64,000 nucleotides of DNA from Crossaster papposus (Eukaryota; Echinodermata; Asteroidea; Velatida; Solasteridae), in contig JBAIAA010000605.1 of the NCBI GenBank assembly GCA_037893245.1, positions 682,001-746,000 of the forward strand, in the 5' to 3' direction. The position numbers and the translations under genes are program-made. Positions 38,156 to 49,143 of the stretch are shown here, piece by piece. Under the pieces are notes generated by a model. It saw nothing but the letters and a program-made list of their open reading frames with translations. It made no database searches and was not told the origin of the DNA. The stretch's first letter is position 1; each line of letters opens with the position of its first letter.

Positions 38156-38810
38156 CACCAATTAACCCTAAAACAAGATCCACAAGATCGGAAAGCTGAG
38201 ACGCTACTTAGACCAAAGTACCACTGAACGTCTGGTTCATGCATCCACTACTTCTCACCTTGACTACTGTAACAGTCTTTACATCAACCTTCCTCAATCC
38301 CACATTGCTCCCCTCCAACGAATACAGAACTCAGCAGCCCGTCTAGTTTCTCGCACAAAGAAATCAGATCATATCACCCCCGTTCTGTGCTCCTTACACT
38401 GGCTCCCTATATCTCAAAGGATCCAGTTTAAAGTTCTTACTCTTGTTTACAAAGCTAAATATGGCCTAGCTCCTAAATATATCTCAGAATTACTTATTCC
38501 CAAAAAGCAACAATTGTCTCGTGTTATTCGATCATCGTCTATCGTCCACCTAGAATTCAACACTGGTCCTATCCCCCGCACTCGCTACGGAAAACACGCC
38601 TTCTCAATTGCCGCACCTACTCTCTGGAATAACCTTCCCTTCCACATCCGTGCCTCCACTACACTGGACTCATTTAAGACTGAACTCAAAACCCACTTAT
38701 TTAGATCAATCTAAGCATGTTTATAGTTTAAGCTATACCATCTCACTCATCAGCGCTTAGAAACCCTGTATTAAGCGCTTTATAAATGCAAGCTATTATT
38801 ATTATTATTA
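38156..38810 (+). mobile_element. CR1/L2-type LINE 3' end inside the array (copy 2)
   Basis: 655 bp, nearly identical to 28566-29220 and with the same 85-bp flanking duplication (38071-38155 and 38811-38895). The insertion site relative to the unit is the same, so the insert was copied along with the array units. It has the same (ATT)n tail. Confidence 0.88.
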
Positions 38811-39060
38811 ATTTTAAAACCAATGCAGACTAAAATTCACAAACAATACAACAAGTTTTTGTGGGTGGGTAATGCTTTCTAAAAGTGAAAAAAATATAAT
38901 ATATATATATTTTGTTTTCATTCCGTACTGGAGCAGCTTGTGTTGTACTGTAGTGTAGTCAGATGTGCTGAAAAAGGTGTGCTCTTTAACGCTGGGCATC
39001 AGTCGGTATTAAACAACTGAAGATGATAGAGCCTAAACGTTTCATATTTGGCTTGATAAG

Positions 39061-39296
39061 CGGTAATGGGGGGTGTGTGGCCTCCATCAGAGGGGCCTGT
39101 CCACCTGCATGGATCCAGAGGAATGGCAAATGCTACATAAAGGCACTTGAGAAACTTCCTTGGAATGAGGCAAAAGAGGAGTGCATCAAGAAGGGGAGTG
39201 TATTGGTCACGCCACAGTCTCAAGAGGCAACTGAGTTCCTTCTGAAGTACACGACTGGCAACTTTTGGATCGATTGTACTGATGCACAATCTGAAG
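39061..39296 (+). CDS. C-type lectin domain, first-half exon, unit 8 (open)
   Basis: 236 nt, open, short upstream form, donor at 39297. It reads RGACPPAW (canonical Cys kept), QRNGKCY, LPWNEAKEEC, SQEATEF (instead of SEEETDF) and NFWIDC. Confidence 0.7.
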
Positions 39297-39305
39297 GTTA
39301 GTTAT

Positions 39306-40289
39306 AAGAGAATGCTTTATTGACACCGGTTAAACATGTGCAACACAAAGGGTGAAGATCTGTTGAAACAGAGATCCAAGAAAAAATAAGATATTATTCT
39401 CTGTGCTGAGTGCCATTGATTTTTTGCAAGGCACTATTTTTGGAGCCACAGAAAGCACTGCTTGGTTGACTGTGCAATTCCTTCAAAGTCCTAACCAAGC
39501 TCCTTTACGGAAGGGTCTTTACACAGCGTGAACGAGGACTTTTAGAAAAAGGATCTTGATGAGATTCAAAGAAGATAACTTTTGAAACCTATGTAGGACA
39601 GATGAAACAATTATCCTTGTTGGTCAGAGAGCTGCTGGAAGTCATCAACACCAGTTTAACATCCACAGAGAAGAGTGAAATAAAATTTGGGATGAAGAAA
39701 AACAATTGTCAAGGCAACCTTCCTTATTAAAAATGAATATGCTCGTAGAGGTAGAGAGCCAGCTCGACTGCTCTTAACTGAATGGAAGGATGCCAACAAT
39801 TATGTGTGGTTGAACTAACAAGTACAAGCTAAACTTGACGATGTGGAAAGAAAACTGTTCAAGGACACAAAGGTAACCTTCCAGGGAACGATCATCTCGT
39901 GCCAGTGATTGTACCAAAAAACTGTATGCCTGCAATGAACAGGCTAGCTGATAATGAAACCAGGGAGAGAGCTTCTGTGCTTGAAAATAATCCCTACATG
40001 TTCCCTTGCATTTGAGGGAGTCCTTATCATAATGGAGGGTGGCACTGCATACATCACGTGTGTTCCATGGTAGAGGATTTAGAGGCAAAGAATCTCCTCA
40101 TAGCCACAAAATTGCGCCATCGCATCAGCACTTTGTATGGATGTTTCTGAGGATGAACGAGGGTCCTTTTACAAGCACATGGGGCACTCCAGCTCTGTGA
40201 ATGCTGCCACCTATCAAACGCCAATGGCTCAAAGTAAAAAAACTGTAATTGGTCGGAGGCTGCAATATCTGGAAGGTGGTTTGTATTGA
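39306..40289 (+). pseudogene. Recombinase-like remnant, unit 8
   Basis: Central deletion as in 3/4/6, and the TGA in the FPCIQG motif as in unit 4 (about 40013). An additional TAA follows VWLN (about 39816), as in units 7, 10 and 11. This mosaic of markers suggests gene conversion among units. The stop is at 40287-40289. Confidence 0.65.
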
Positions 40290-40777
40290 TCTAGTCTGGT
40301 GAATTTATTTATACTAAACACAAAGGGGAAAGCACATCAACCACGACACGTTCTAAGAAATATGGATTATGTGTTCATACATTTTCACAGGCCTGTAAAA
40401 TTACATGCATTTCAGTGTTAAGGATTTGTATGCATTTGGCAACGTCATATCATTAATACATTAATATTGCTGAACCCTTTCGAATCTATCTGTGTGAAAT
40501 CGCCATCAATAATACTGTTGCATTGGAGTTGAGGTAAAGGAGAGGTCTCATTTTAAAACCAATGCAGACTAAAATTCACAAACAATATAATATATATATT
40601 TTTGTTTTCATTCCGTACTGGAGCAGCTTGTGTTGTACTGTAGTGAAGTCAGATGTGCTGAAAAAGGTGTGTTCTTTAACGCTGGGCAGCAGTTGGTAAT
40701 AAACAACTGCAGATGATGGTGCCTAAACGTTTCATAGTTGGCTTAATAAGCTTTCGTCTCATAATCAGATGCGCTAG

Positions 40778-41013
40778 CGGTAATGGGGGGTGTGTGGCCT
40801 CCATCAGAAAACCCTGTCCACCTGCATGGATCCAGTGGAGTGACAAATGCTACAAAAAGGCACTCGAGAAACTTCCATGGGCTGAGGCAAAAGAGGAGTG
40901 CATCAAGAAGGGGAGTGTATTGGTCACACCACAGTCTGAAGAGGAAACTGATTTCCTTCTGAAGTACACGACTGGCAACTTTTGGATTTCGTGTACTGAT
41001 GCACAATCTGAAG
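40778..41013 (+). CDS. C-type lectin domain, first-half exon, unit 9 (open)
   Basis: 236 nt, open, long upstream form, donor at 41014. It reads RKPCPPAW, QWSDKCYKKAL, LPWAEAKEEC and NFWISCTDAQ (Ser in place of Asp, as in unit 5). Confidence 0.7.
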
Positions 41014-41023
41014 GTTAGTTGTA

Positions 41024-42279
41024 AGAGAATGCTTTATTGACACCAGTTAAACACGTGCAACACAAATGGTGAAGATCTTTTGAAACAAAGATCCAAGAGA
41101 AAATAAGATATTATTCTCTGTGCTGAGTGCCAGGGATTTTTTGCAAGGCACTATTTTTGGAGCCACAGAAAGCACTGCTTGGTTGACTCTGCAATTCCTT
41201 CAAAGTCCTAACCAAGCTCCTTTACGGAAGGGTCTTTACACAGCGTGAACGAGGACATTTAGAGAAAGGATCTTGATGAGATTCAAAGAAGATAACTTTT
41301 GAAATCTATGTAGGACGGATGAAACAATCATCCTTGTTGGTCAGAGAGCTGCTGGAAGCCATCATCACCAGTTTAACATCCACAGAGAAGAGTGAATTAA
41401 ATCTGGGATGAAGATGGCAGTCTTCTATCTGCCTAAGAAAATGGCAAAAATTGTCAAGGCGACCTTCCTTATTAAAAATGAAGATGAAAAGGCAAGAGAA
41501 GTTGAAAATTTTGTGCATGTCTTAGACATCAACAAAATCTTTGTGTTTGGGAATGCCACGTACATACTGAACAAAAATCATCAGATCAACTTTAGTAGAC
41601 CAAACAACTTGCCCCTAGAGTCAGACGTTAAAAAGCTACGAGAATTCACTATACGTGAAATAGAGATCCTGGCTTCGTTTGACAACTTGTGTAGTGAGGA
41701 ATTTGTGAAACTCTGAGATTTAACAGCTAGTCAAATAACATTATTTAATGCTCGTAGAGGCAGAGAGCCAGCTCGACTGCTCTTAACTGAATGGAAGGAT
41801 GCCAACAATTATGTGTGGTTGAACTTGACGATGTGGAAAGAAAACTGTTCAAGGACACAAAGGTAACCTTCCAGGGAACGATCATCTCGTGCCAGTGATT
41901 GTACCAAAAAAATGTATGCCTGCAATGAACAGGCTAGCTGATAATGAAACCAGGGAGAGAGCTTCTGTGCTTGAAAATAATCCCTACATGTTCCCTTGCA
42001 TTCAAGGGAGTCCTTATCATGTTGGAGGGTGGCACTGCATCCATCACGTGTGTTCCATGGTAGAGGATTTAGAGGCAAAGAATCTCCTCATAGCCACAAC
42101 ATTGGGCCATCGCATCAGCACTTTGTATGGATGTTTCCGAGGATGAACGAGGGTCCTTTTACAAGCACATGGGGCACTCCAGCTCTGTGAATGCTGCCAC
42201 CTATCAAACGCCAATGGCCGAGAGTAAAATAACTGTAATTGGTCGGAGGCTGCAATATCTGGAAGGTGGTTTGTATTGA
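41024..42279 (+). pseudogene. Recombinase-like remnant, unit 9
   Basis: This is among the longest copies. It keeps the KMAVFYLPKKMAKIVKATF block and the DVKKLREFT block, which reads in frame through to ARRGREPARL except for one TGA after EFVKL (about 41714). A 21-nt loss (the QQVQAK region) lies at about 41822, and the usual frame break precedes the GHS box. It is the clearest place to see that the two halves belong to one protein. Confidence 0.68.
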
Positions 42280-42800
42280 TCTAGTCTGCTAAACACAAAG
42301 GGGGAAGCACATCAACCACGACATGTTCTAAGAAATATTGATTATGTGTTCATACATATTCACAGGCCTGTAAAATTACATGCATTTTAGTGTTAAGGAT
42401 TTGCATGCATTTAGCAACGTCATATCATTAATCCATAATATTGCTGAACCCTTTCAAATCTATCTGTGTGAAATCGCCATCAATAATACTGTTGCATTGG
42501 AGTTGAGGTAAAGAAGAGGTCTCATTTTAAAACCAATGCAAACTAAAATTCACAAACAATACAACCAGTTTTTGTGGGTGGGTAATGCTTTCTAAAATTG
42601 AAAAAAAATAGAATATATATATTTTTGTTTTCATCCCGTACTGGAGCAGCTTGTGTTGTACTGTAGTGCAGTCAGATGTGCTGAAAAAGGTGTGCTCTTT
42701 AACGCTGGGCATCAGTCAGTATTAAACAACTGAAGATGATGTTGCCTAAACGTTTCATATTTGGCTTGATAAGCTTTCGTCTCATGATCAGATGCGCTAG

Positions 42801-43036
42801 CGGTAATGGGGGGTGTGTGGCCTCCATCAGAGGACCCTGTCCACCTGCATGGATACAGTGGAGTGACAAATGCTACAAAAAGGCAATCGAGAAACTTCCA
42901 TGGAATGAGGCAAAAAAAGAATGTATCAAGAAGGGGAGTGTCTTGGTCACACCACAGTCTGAAGAGGAAACTGAGTTCCTTCCTAAGTACACAACTGGCA
43001 ACGTTTTGATCGATTGTACTGATGCACAATATGAAG
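42801..43036 (+). CDS. C-type lectin domain, first-half exon, unit 10 (open)
   Basis: 236 nt, open, long upstream form, donor at 43037. It reads RGPCPPAW, SDKCYKKAIEKL, LPWNEAKKEC, TEFLPKYTTGN (Pro in place of Leu), VLIDC and DAQYEG. It is the most divergent open copy. Confidence 0.7.
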
Positions 43037-43045
43037 GTTAGTTGT

Positions 43046-44317
43046 AAGAGAATGCTTTATTGACACTAGTTAAACATGTGCAACACAAATGGTGAAGATC
43101 TGTTGAAGCAGAGCACCAAGAAAAAATAAGATATTATTCTCTGTGCTATTAAGTGCCATTGATTTTTTGCAAGGCACTATTTGTAGAGCCACAGAAAGCA
43201 CTGCTTGGGTGACTGTGCAATTCCTTTAAAGTCCTAACCAAGCTCCTTTATGGAAGGGTCTTTACACAGCGTGAACAAGGACATTTAGAGAAAGGATCTT
43301 GATGAGATTCAAAGAAGATAACTTTTGAAACCTATGTAGGACAGATGAAACAATCATCCTTGTTGGTCAGAGAGCTGCTGGAAGCCATCATCACCAGTTT
43401 AACATCCACAGAGAAGAGTGAAATAAAATCTGGGATGAAGATGGCAGTCTTCTATCTGCTTAAGAAAATGGCAAAAATTGTCAAGGCGACCTTCCTTATT
43501 AAAAATGAAGATGAAAAGGCAAGAGAAGTTGACAATTTGTGCATGCCTTAGACATCAACAACATCTTTGTGTTTGGGAATGCCACATACATACTGAACAA
43601 AAATCATCAGATCAACTTAAGAAGACCAAACAACTTGCCCCTAGAGTCAGACGTGAAAAAGCTACGAGAATTCACTATACGTGAAATAAAGATCCTGGCT
43701 TGTTTGACAACTTGTGTAGTCAAGAATTTGTGAAACAGATTTAACAGCTAGTCAAATAACATTATTTAAGCTCGTAGAGGTGGAGAGCCAGCTCAACTGC
43801 TCTTAACTGAATGGAAGGATGCCAACAATTATGTGTGATTGAACTAACAAGTACAAGCTAAACTTGACGATGTGGAAAGAAAACTGTTCAAGGACACAAA
43901 GGTAACCTTCCAGGGAACGATCATCTCGTGCCAGTGATTGTACCCAAAAAACTGTATGCCTGCAATGAACAGGCTAGCTGATAATGAAACCAGGGAGAGA
44001 GCTTCTGTGCTTGAAAATAATCCCTACATGTCCCCTTGCATTCAAGGGAGTCCTTATCATAATGAAGGGTGGCACTGCATCCATCACGTGTGTTCCATGG
44101 TAGAGGATTTAGAGGCAAAGAATCTCCTCATAGCCACAACATTGCGCCATTGCATCAGCACTTTGTATGGATGTTTCTGAGGATGAACGAGGGTCCTTTT
44201 ACAAGCACATGGGGCACTCCAGCTCTGTGAATGCTGCCACCTATCAAACGCCAATGGCTGAGAGTAAAATAACTAATTGGTCGGAGGCTGCAATATATGG
44301 AAGGTGGTTTGTATTGA
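43046..44317 (+). pseudogene. Recombinase-like remnant, unit 10
   Basis: The KMAVFYLLKKMAKIVKATF and DVKKLREFT blocks are present, with small indels near 43538 and 43703, a stop in place of Trp at about 43847 and the usual 3' break. The 3' boxes run to 44315-44317. Confidence 0.65.
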
Positions 44318-44825
44318 TCTAGTCTGGTGAATTTATTTATACTAAACACAAAGGGGGAAGCACATCAACCACGACACGTTCTAAGAAATATTGATTATGT
44401 GTTCATACATATTCACAGGCCTGTAAATGTACATGCACTTGAGTGTTAAGGATTTGCATGCATTTAGCCACGTCATATCATTGATACATTAATATTGCTG
44501 AACCCTTTCAAATCTATCTGTGTGAAATCGCCATCAATAATACTGTTGCATTGGAGTTGAGGTAAAGGAGAGGTCTAATTTTAAAACCAATGCAGACTAA
44601 AATTCACAAACAATACAACCAGTTTTTGTGGGTGGGTAATGCTTTCTAAAAATGAAAAAAATAGAATATATATATTTTGTTTTCATTCCGTACTGGAGCA
44701 GCTGGTGTTGTACTGTAGTGTAGTCAGATGTGCTGAAAAAGGTGTGCTCTTTAACGCTGGGCAGCAGTCGGTATTAAACAACTGAAGACGATAGAGCCTA
44801 AACGTTTCATATTTGGCTTGATAAG

Positions 44826-45061
44826 CGGTAATGAGGGGTGTGTGGCCTCCATCAGAGGGGCCGGTCCACCTGCATGGATCCAGAGGGGTGGCAAATGCTA
44901 CATAAAGGCACTCGAAAAACTTCCTTGGAATGAGGCAAAAGAGGAGTGCATCAAGAAGGGGAGTGTATTGGTCACACCACAGTCTCAAGAGGAAACTGAT
45001 TTCCTTCTGAAGTACACGACTGGCAACTTTTGGATCGATTGTACTGATGCACAATCTGAAG
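44826..45061 (+). CDS. C-type lectin domain, first-half exon, unit 11 (open)
   Basis: 236 nt, open, short upstream form, donor at 45062. It reads RGAGPPAW, RGGKCY, LPWNEAKEEC, SQEETDF and NFWIDCTDAQ. It is the last CTLD exon of the array; no complementary second-half exon follows before the window ends. Confidence 0.7.
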
Positions 45062-45071
45062 GTTAGTTATA

Positions 45072-46002
45072 AGAGAATGCTTTATTGACACCAGTTACAC
45101 ATGTGCAACACAAATGGTGAAGATCTGTTGAAGCAGAGAACCAAGAATAACTAAGATAATAATCTCTGTGCTGAGTGCCAGGGATTTTTTGCAAGGCACT
45201 ATATTTGGAGCCACAGAAAGCACTGCTTGGTTGACTGTGCAATTCCTTTAAAGTCCTAACCAAGCTCCTTTATGGAAGGGTCTTCACACAGCGTGAACAA
45301 GGACATTTAGAGAAAGGATCTTGATGAGATTCAAAGATAACTTTTGAAACCTATGTAGGACGCATGAAAAAATCATCCTTGTTGGTCAGAGACTCTTTGA
45401 TAAAATGAAACAAAAGAGTCAGACGTTAAAAAGCTACGAGAATTCACTATACGTGAAATAGAGATCCTGGCTTCGTTTGACAACTTGTGTAGTCAAGAAT
45501 GTATGAAACTCCGAGATTTAAAACAGCTAGTCAAATAACATTAATTAATGCCCGTAGAGGTAAAGAGCCAGCTCAACTGCTCTTAACTGAATGGAAGGAT
45601 GCCAACAATTATGTGTGGTTAAACTAACAAGTACAAGCTAAACTTGACGATGTGGAAAGAAAACTGTTCAAGGACACAAAGGTAACCTTCCAGACTGGCA
45701 AAGGGAACACTCATCTCGTGCCAGTGATTGTACCAGGAGATTGCATGCCTGCAATGAACAGGCTAGCTGATAATGAAACCAGGGAGAGAGCTTCTGTGCT
45801 TGAAAATGATCCCTATATGTTCCCTTGCATTCAAGGGAGTCCTTATCATGTTGTGTTCCATGTTAGGGGATTTAGAGGCAAAGAATCTCCTCATATCCAC
45901 AAAATTGCGCCATCGCATCAGCACATTGTATGGATGTTTCTGAGGACATGGGGCACTCCAGCTCTGTGAATGCTGCCACCTATCAAACACCAATGGCTCA
46001 AA
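45072..46002 (+). pseudogene. Recombinase-like remnant, unit 11 (interrupted)
   Basis: It has the deletion arrangement of unit 7. Uniquely, it keeps the TGKGNTHLVPVIVPGDC block (about 45695-45745), which is shortened or frameshifted in all other units, so it preserves an older state there. A later internal loss (about 45850) removes the GWHCIHHVC part. The copy is cut at about 46003 by a Penelope-like element; its continuation reappears at about 51299-51322. Confidence 0.65.
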
Positions 46003-46193
46003 GTGGTTAGTCCATCCACTGTTGCTCATCGTGATGATTCCCCTACAGTCAGTACCATTGATAGACTAGTCCCAAAAGAATCTAACTGGTCTCCACCTAC
46101 TGGCCTCAACAAGTCTCTCGACCTAATCATTGAGAATTGTCGCTCTGACATTTGTCGCCTCAATTTTAACACCCGCTGCACCAGGTCTAACAT

Positions 46194-49143
46194 AATAATA
46201 ATAATAATAATACAAAATATTTATACCGCGCTATACCAAGCTCACAGCGCCTGACATGAACCAAAGAAGCAGACCAAAAAAACAAAACAAATTGAAGAAC
46301 AGCAATACAAACAATGCGAATACAGGGGGAAACAGATTAATACAGGCAAAAACGGATTAATCGAGGTTTTGGAAAAGGAGTGTCTTTAAAGAACGCTTGA
46401 AAATTAACAACGACCCCGCCTCTCTCAGATCTACCGGGAGCTTGTTCCAGAGACGCGGGCCTACTACGCTGAATGAGTTATCTCCGGCTCTCTTGTTGGA
46501 TTTTGGGAGAGAAAGCCGGGTACGATCGGAAGATGAGCGAAGTTGGTGTCTGTGGGAAACTGAAACATTGAGTAACTGAATAAGATTAGTTAGGTATGAC
46601 GGGGCTTGAGCATTCAGACACTTGTAAATTAACGTGAGAATTTTAAATGAAATCCGCTGCTTCACAGGAAGCCAGTGAAGCTTTACCAACAGGCCGGCAG
46701 AGGGTTGGTCCCGTCCACACGCAAAAACTAGCCGTGCAGCTTTATTTTGAAGGCGCTGCAAGCGTTTTAGATCTGACTCGCGGGCACCGAGCAAGAGTGA
46801 ATTGGCATAGTCAAGACGGGACAGGACCAGACTTCTGACGGCCTGATGACATGCATCTTGTGTGATAAATTGGCGAATACGCCAGAGATTACGTAGTTGA
46901 AAGTTAACAATCTTGCACAGATGATTAACCTGATGTGACATAATTAAAGGGCCATCCATGGTGACACCTAAGTCCTTAATGGAATTTGAAATTGGAATAG
47001 AGATATCACCCAATTTTAGCTCGAGGGTGGTAAATGAAGGTAGGACACGGTTATTGGCAAAGACGAAGAATTCGGTTTTGTCCTGGTTTAACTGCAACAT
47101 GTTGTGAATCATCCAGTTGTCAATCATGGAAACGCATGAAGATAGCTTGGAAAGCACGCGCTGGCAATCACCTTCAGTTCGAGGATAAAATTCAGCATAA
47201 AGCTGAATATCGTCAGCGTATGTGTGAAATGAGATACCAAAATTACGAATGATGTTCCCAATGGGTGTAATGTACATGGTGAAACCAAGTGGACCTACAA
47301 TAGAGCCCTGGGGCAGAGAGTAGCATAGAACATGCTCTCTGGAAAAATCCCCTTTGATTGAAACCTTAGTTGATCTGTCTTTGAGGTAGGTGCTAAACCA
47401 GGATTTGACATTACCACATATACCGAATTGGCTGTCAAGTCTCTGCAGCAAAATGTCGTGGTCAACAGTGTCGAACGCGGCAGACATATCTAGTAAGACC
47501 ATGAGAACAGCTTTGTTTTGATCAAGAGATCTAAGAATATCATCTTTGACCTTAAGAAGAGCAGTTTCCGTACTGTGGTATGTTCTGTAAGCTGACTGAA
47601 ACTGCTCACCGAGACTGTTGCTGTTCACATGGTCTATAACTTGGTATGTCGCCGCCTTCTCGATAACCTTTGCCAAAAATGGGATGTTCGCCACAGGACG
47701 ATAACTCTTCAAGTTATTATGATCAGCTGGATTTTTCTTAATAACAGGTGTTATGATGGACTGTTTCAGATTAGCTGGGAATGTACCAGATGATAGTGAT
47801 GTATTCACAATCTTTGTGATAACCGGTAACAAGGCGGAGAGATTATTTTTAACTATCCAAGATGGTAAGGAATCAAGTGCACAAGCTTTGTTAGAGAATC
47901 GCATGATGATTTTCGCAACGTCATCACACATAAGCTGCTCAAAATCGGACATGGGAGGGGCGTGAGTTGACAACTGTTCAGTGACACAAGTGGTTAGTTC
48001 AGAGCTCACATGGGTCCGAATTTTCTGAACCTTATCGATAAAAAATTCCAAGAAATTGTCAGCGAGCTCTTTGTTGGAGTCGTGATCAGGGAGAGCTTTG
48101 GTTGTCTTGTTAAGGAGACCATTGATTGTAGAATACATTTGTTTCACATTAGAATTAGCAAATTTATCAGAGAAATAATTGATCTTAGAGTCGACAATGA
48201 GTCTATTGACAATGATTTTCTGGTCTCGTAAAGCCTGTTCATCAAGTGCTGACCCACTTTTCTTCCACTTTCGCTCTAGTCGACGTCGAGTGCGTCTTGC
48301 CATGTGAACAGCGTGGTTGTACCATGGAACCCTAGGCTTGATAATGCGTTCCTTCGTGACCAGTGGACAGACATCATCAAGAACGGATGATGTTATGTTC
48401 ACATAGGAAGCGACGAGCCTACTGGGATCGACACTTTCAGGGATGTCTGCCAGCCGAACGTGTAGCAGCTCCTTCAGATGCTCATGGTCCATTTTGCTGT
48501 ACTCACGGCATGTTGTCGTGATTCTCAGTGGTGGGGGTTTGTCGCATTTGACATGACATTTGACCATGTAATGATCAGAATGATGTGATGGGTCAACCTG
48601 GACGTCTTGAATGAGATTATCGTCGTCACGAGCAAGTACTAAATCAAGTGTGTGTCCTTGCTTGTGAGTTGGGCCCATGACGTGCTGTTTGAAGCTTGTG
48701 CTCGTGACAATGCGAGTAAACTGTCTAGTGTCCCATTTATCGGGATTGTCAATGTGGAGATTAAAATCACCCAGTATTATAATTTGATGAGGTGAGATGG
48801 AGATCTCCTCAAGAAATGCTTCAAACTCTGTCAAAAATTTGGAGGTTTTTAGGCTGTTCACTTGAGATGGTGGAGGACGATAAATGGCGGTTAATTTGAT
48901 GGAGTTTTTTATTGTGAAGACACAATGCTCAAAATTAACAGAAGCAAAGCCAGACGGGGTTGAGCGTAGTTTCAGTGATTTTTTGTACAGGATTCCAATC
49001 CCTCCTCCGTAGTTTTCACTTCCGCGGGGAAAATTAAGGAACTTGTAGCCAGGGGGAGTGAGTTCACCAATTATCACCAAGTCGTCTTTGAATAGCCAGG
49101 TTTCGACGACAATCATTACGTCTACGTCGTATGAGAGGACATT
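46194..49143 (-). mobile_element. CR1/L2-type LINE, 5'-truncated, inserted in the Penelope-like element
   Basis: The insertion is bounded by the direct repeat AACAT (46189-46193 and 49144-49148). The 3' end is at the low coordinates, with an (AAT)n run at 46194-46210 that is an (ATT)n tail on the minus strand, preceded by a GCGCGGTATAAATA-type end. The 5' end is truncated inside the endonuclease domain. Confidence 0.9.
46357..49116 (-). CDS. LINE ORF2: endonuclease (partial) and reverse transcriptase, 919 codons
   Basis: This is one uninterrupted frame. The frame stays open a few codons above the annotated Met into the truncation point, so this Met is internal to the endonuclease. The N-terminal part is the apurinic-type endonuclease: VVETWL (catalytic Glu), YRPPPSQ, ILGDFNLHID and HHSDHYMV. 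The reverse transcriptase follows: RPVANIPFLAKVIEK, AYRTYHSTETALLKV, LLDMSAAFDTVDHD, LPQGSIVGPL and the catalytic YADDIQLY. The thumb and C-terminal block contain LQNKAARLV, KLHWLPVKQRISFKIL and WNKLPVDLR. Motif style and tail point to the CR1/L2 group. Absence of stops over 2.7 kb suggests a fairly recent insertion. The missing N-terminus should prevent full activity. Confidence 0.92.
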   Translation of the reverse strand: MIVVETWLFKDDLVIIGELTPPGYKFLNFPRGSENYGGGIGILYKKSLKLRSTPSGFASVNFEHCVFTIKNSIKLTAIYRPPPSQVNSLKTSKFLTEFEAFLEEISISPHQIIILGDFNLHIDNPDKWDTRQFTRIVTSTSFKQHVMGPTHKQGHTLDLVLARDDDNLIQDVQVDPSHHSDHYMVKCHVKCDKPPPLRITTTCREYSKMDHEHLKELLHVRLADIPESVDPSRLVASYVNITSSVLDDVCPLVTKERIIKPRVPWYNHAVHMARRTRRRLERKWKKSGSALDEQALRDQKIIVNRLIVDSKINYFSDKFANSNVKQMYSTINGLLNKTTKALPDHDSNKELADNFLEFFIDKVQKIRTHVSSELTTCVTEQLSTHAPPMSDFEQLMCDDVAKIIMRFSNKACALDSLPSWIVKNNLSALLPVITKIVNTSLSSGTFPANLKQSIITPVIKKNPADHNNLKSYRPVANIPFLAKVIEKAATYQVIDHVNSNSLGEQFQSAYRTYHSTETALLKVKDDILRSLDQNKAVLMVLLDMSAAFDTVDHDILLQRLDSQFGICGNVKSWFSTYLKDRSTKVSIKGDFSREHVLCYSLPQGSIVGPLGFTMYITPIGNIIRNFGISFHTYADDIQLYAEFYPRTEGDCQRVLSKLSSCVSMIDNWMIHNMLQLNQDKTEFFVFANNRVLPSFTTLELKLGDISIPISNSIKDLGVTMDGPLIMSHQVNHLCKIVNFQLRNLWRIRQFITQDACHQAVRSLVLSRLDYANSLLLGARESDLKRLQRLQNKAARLVFACGRDQPSAGLLVKLHWLPVKQRISFKILTLIYKCLNAQAPSYLTNLIQLLNVSVSHRHQLRSSSDRTRLSLPKSNKRAGDNSFSVVGPRLWNKLPVDLREAGSLLIFKRSLKTLLFQNLD

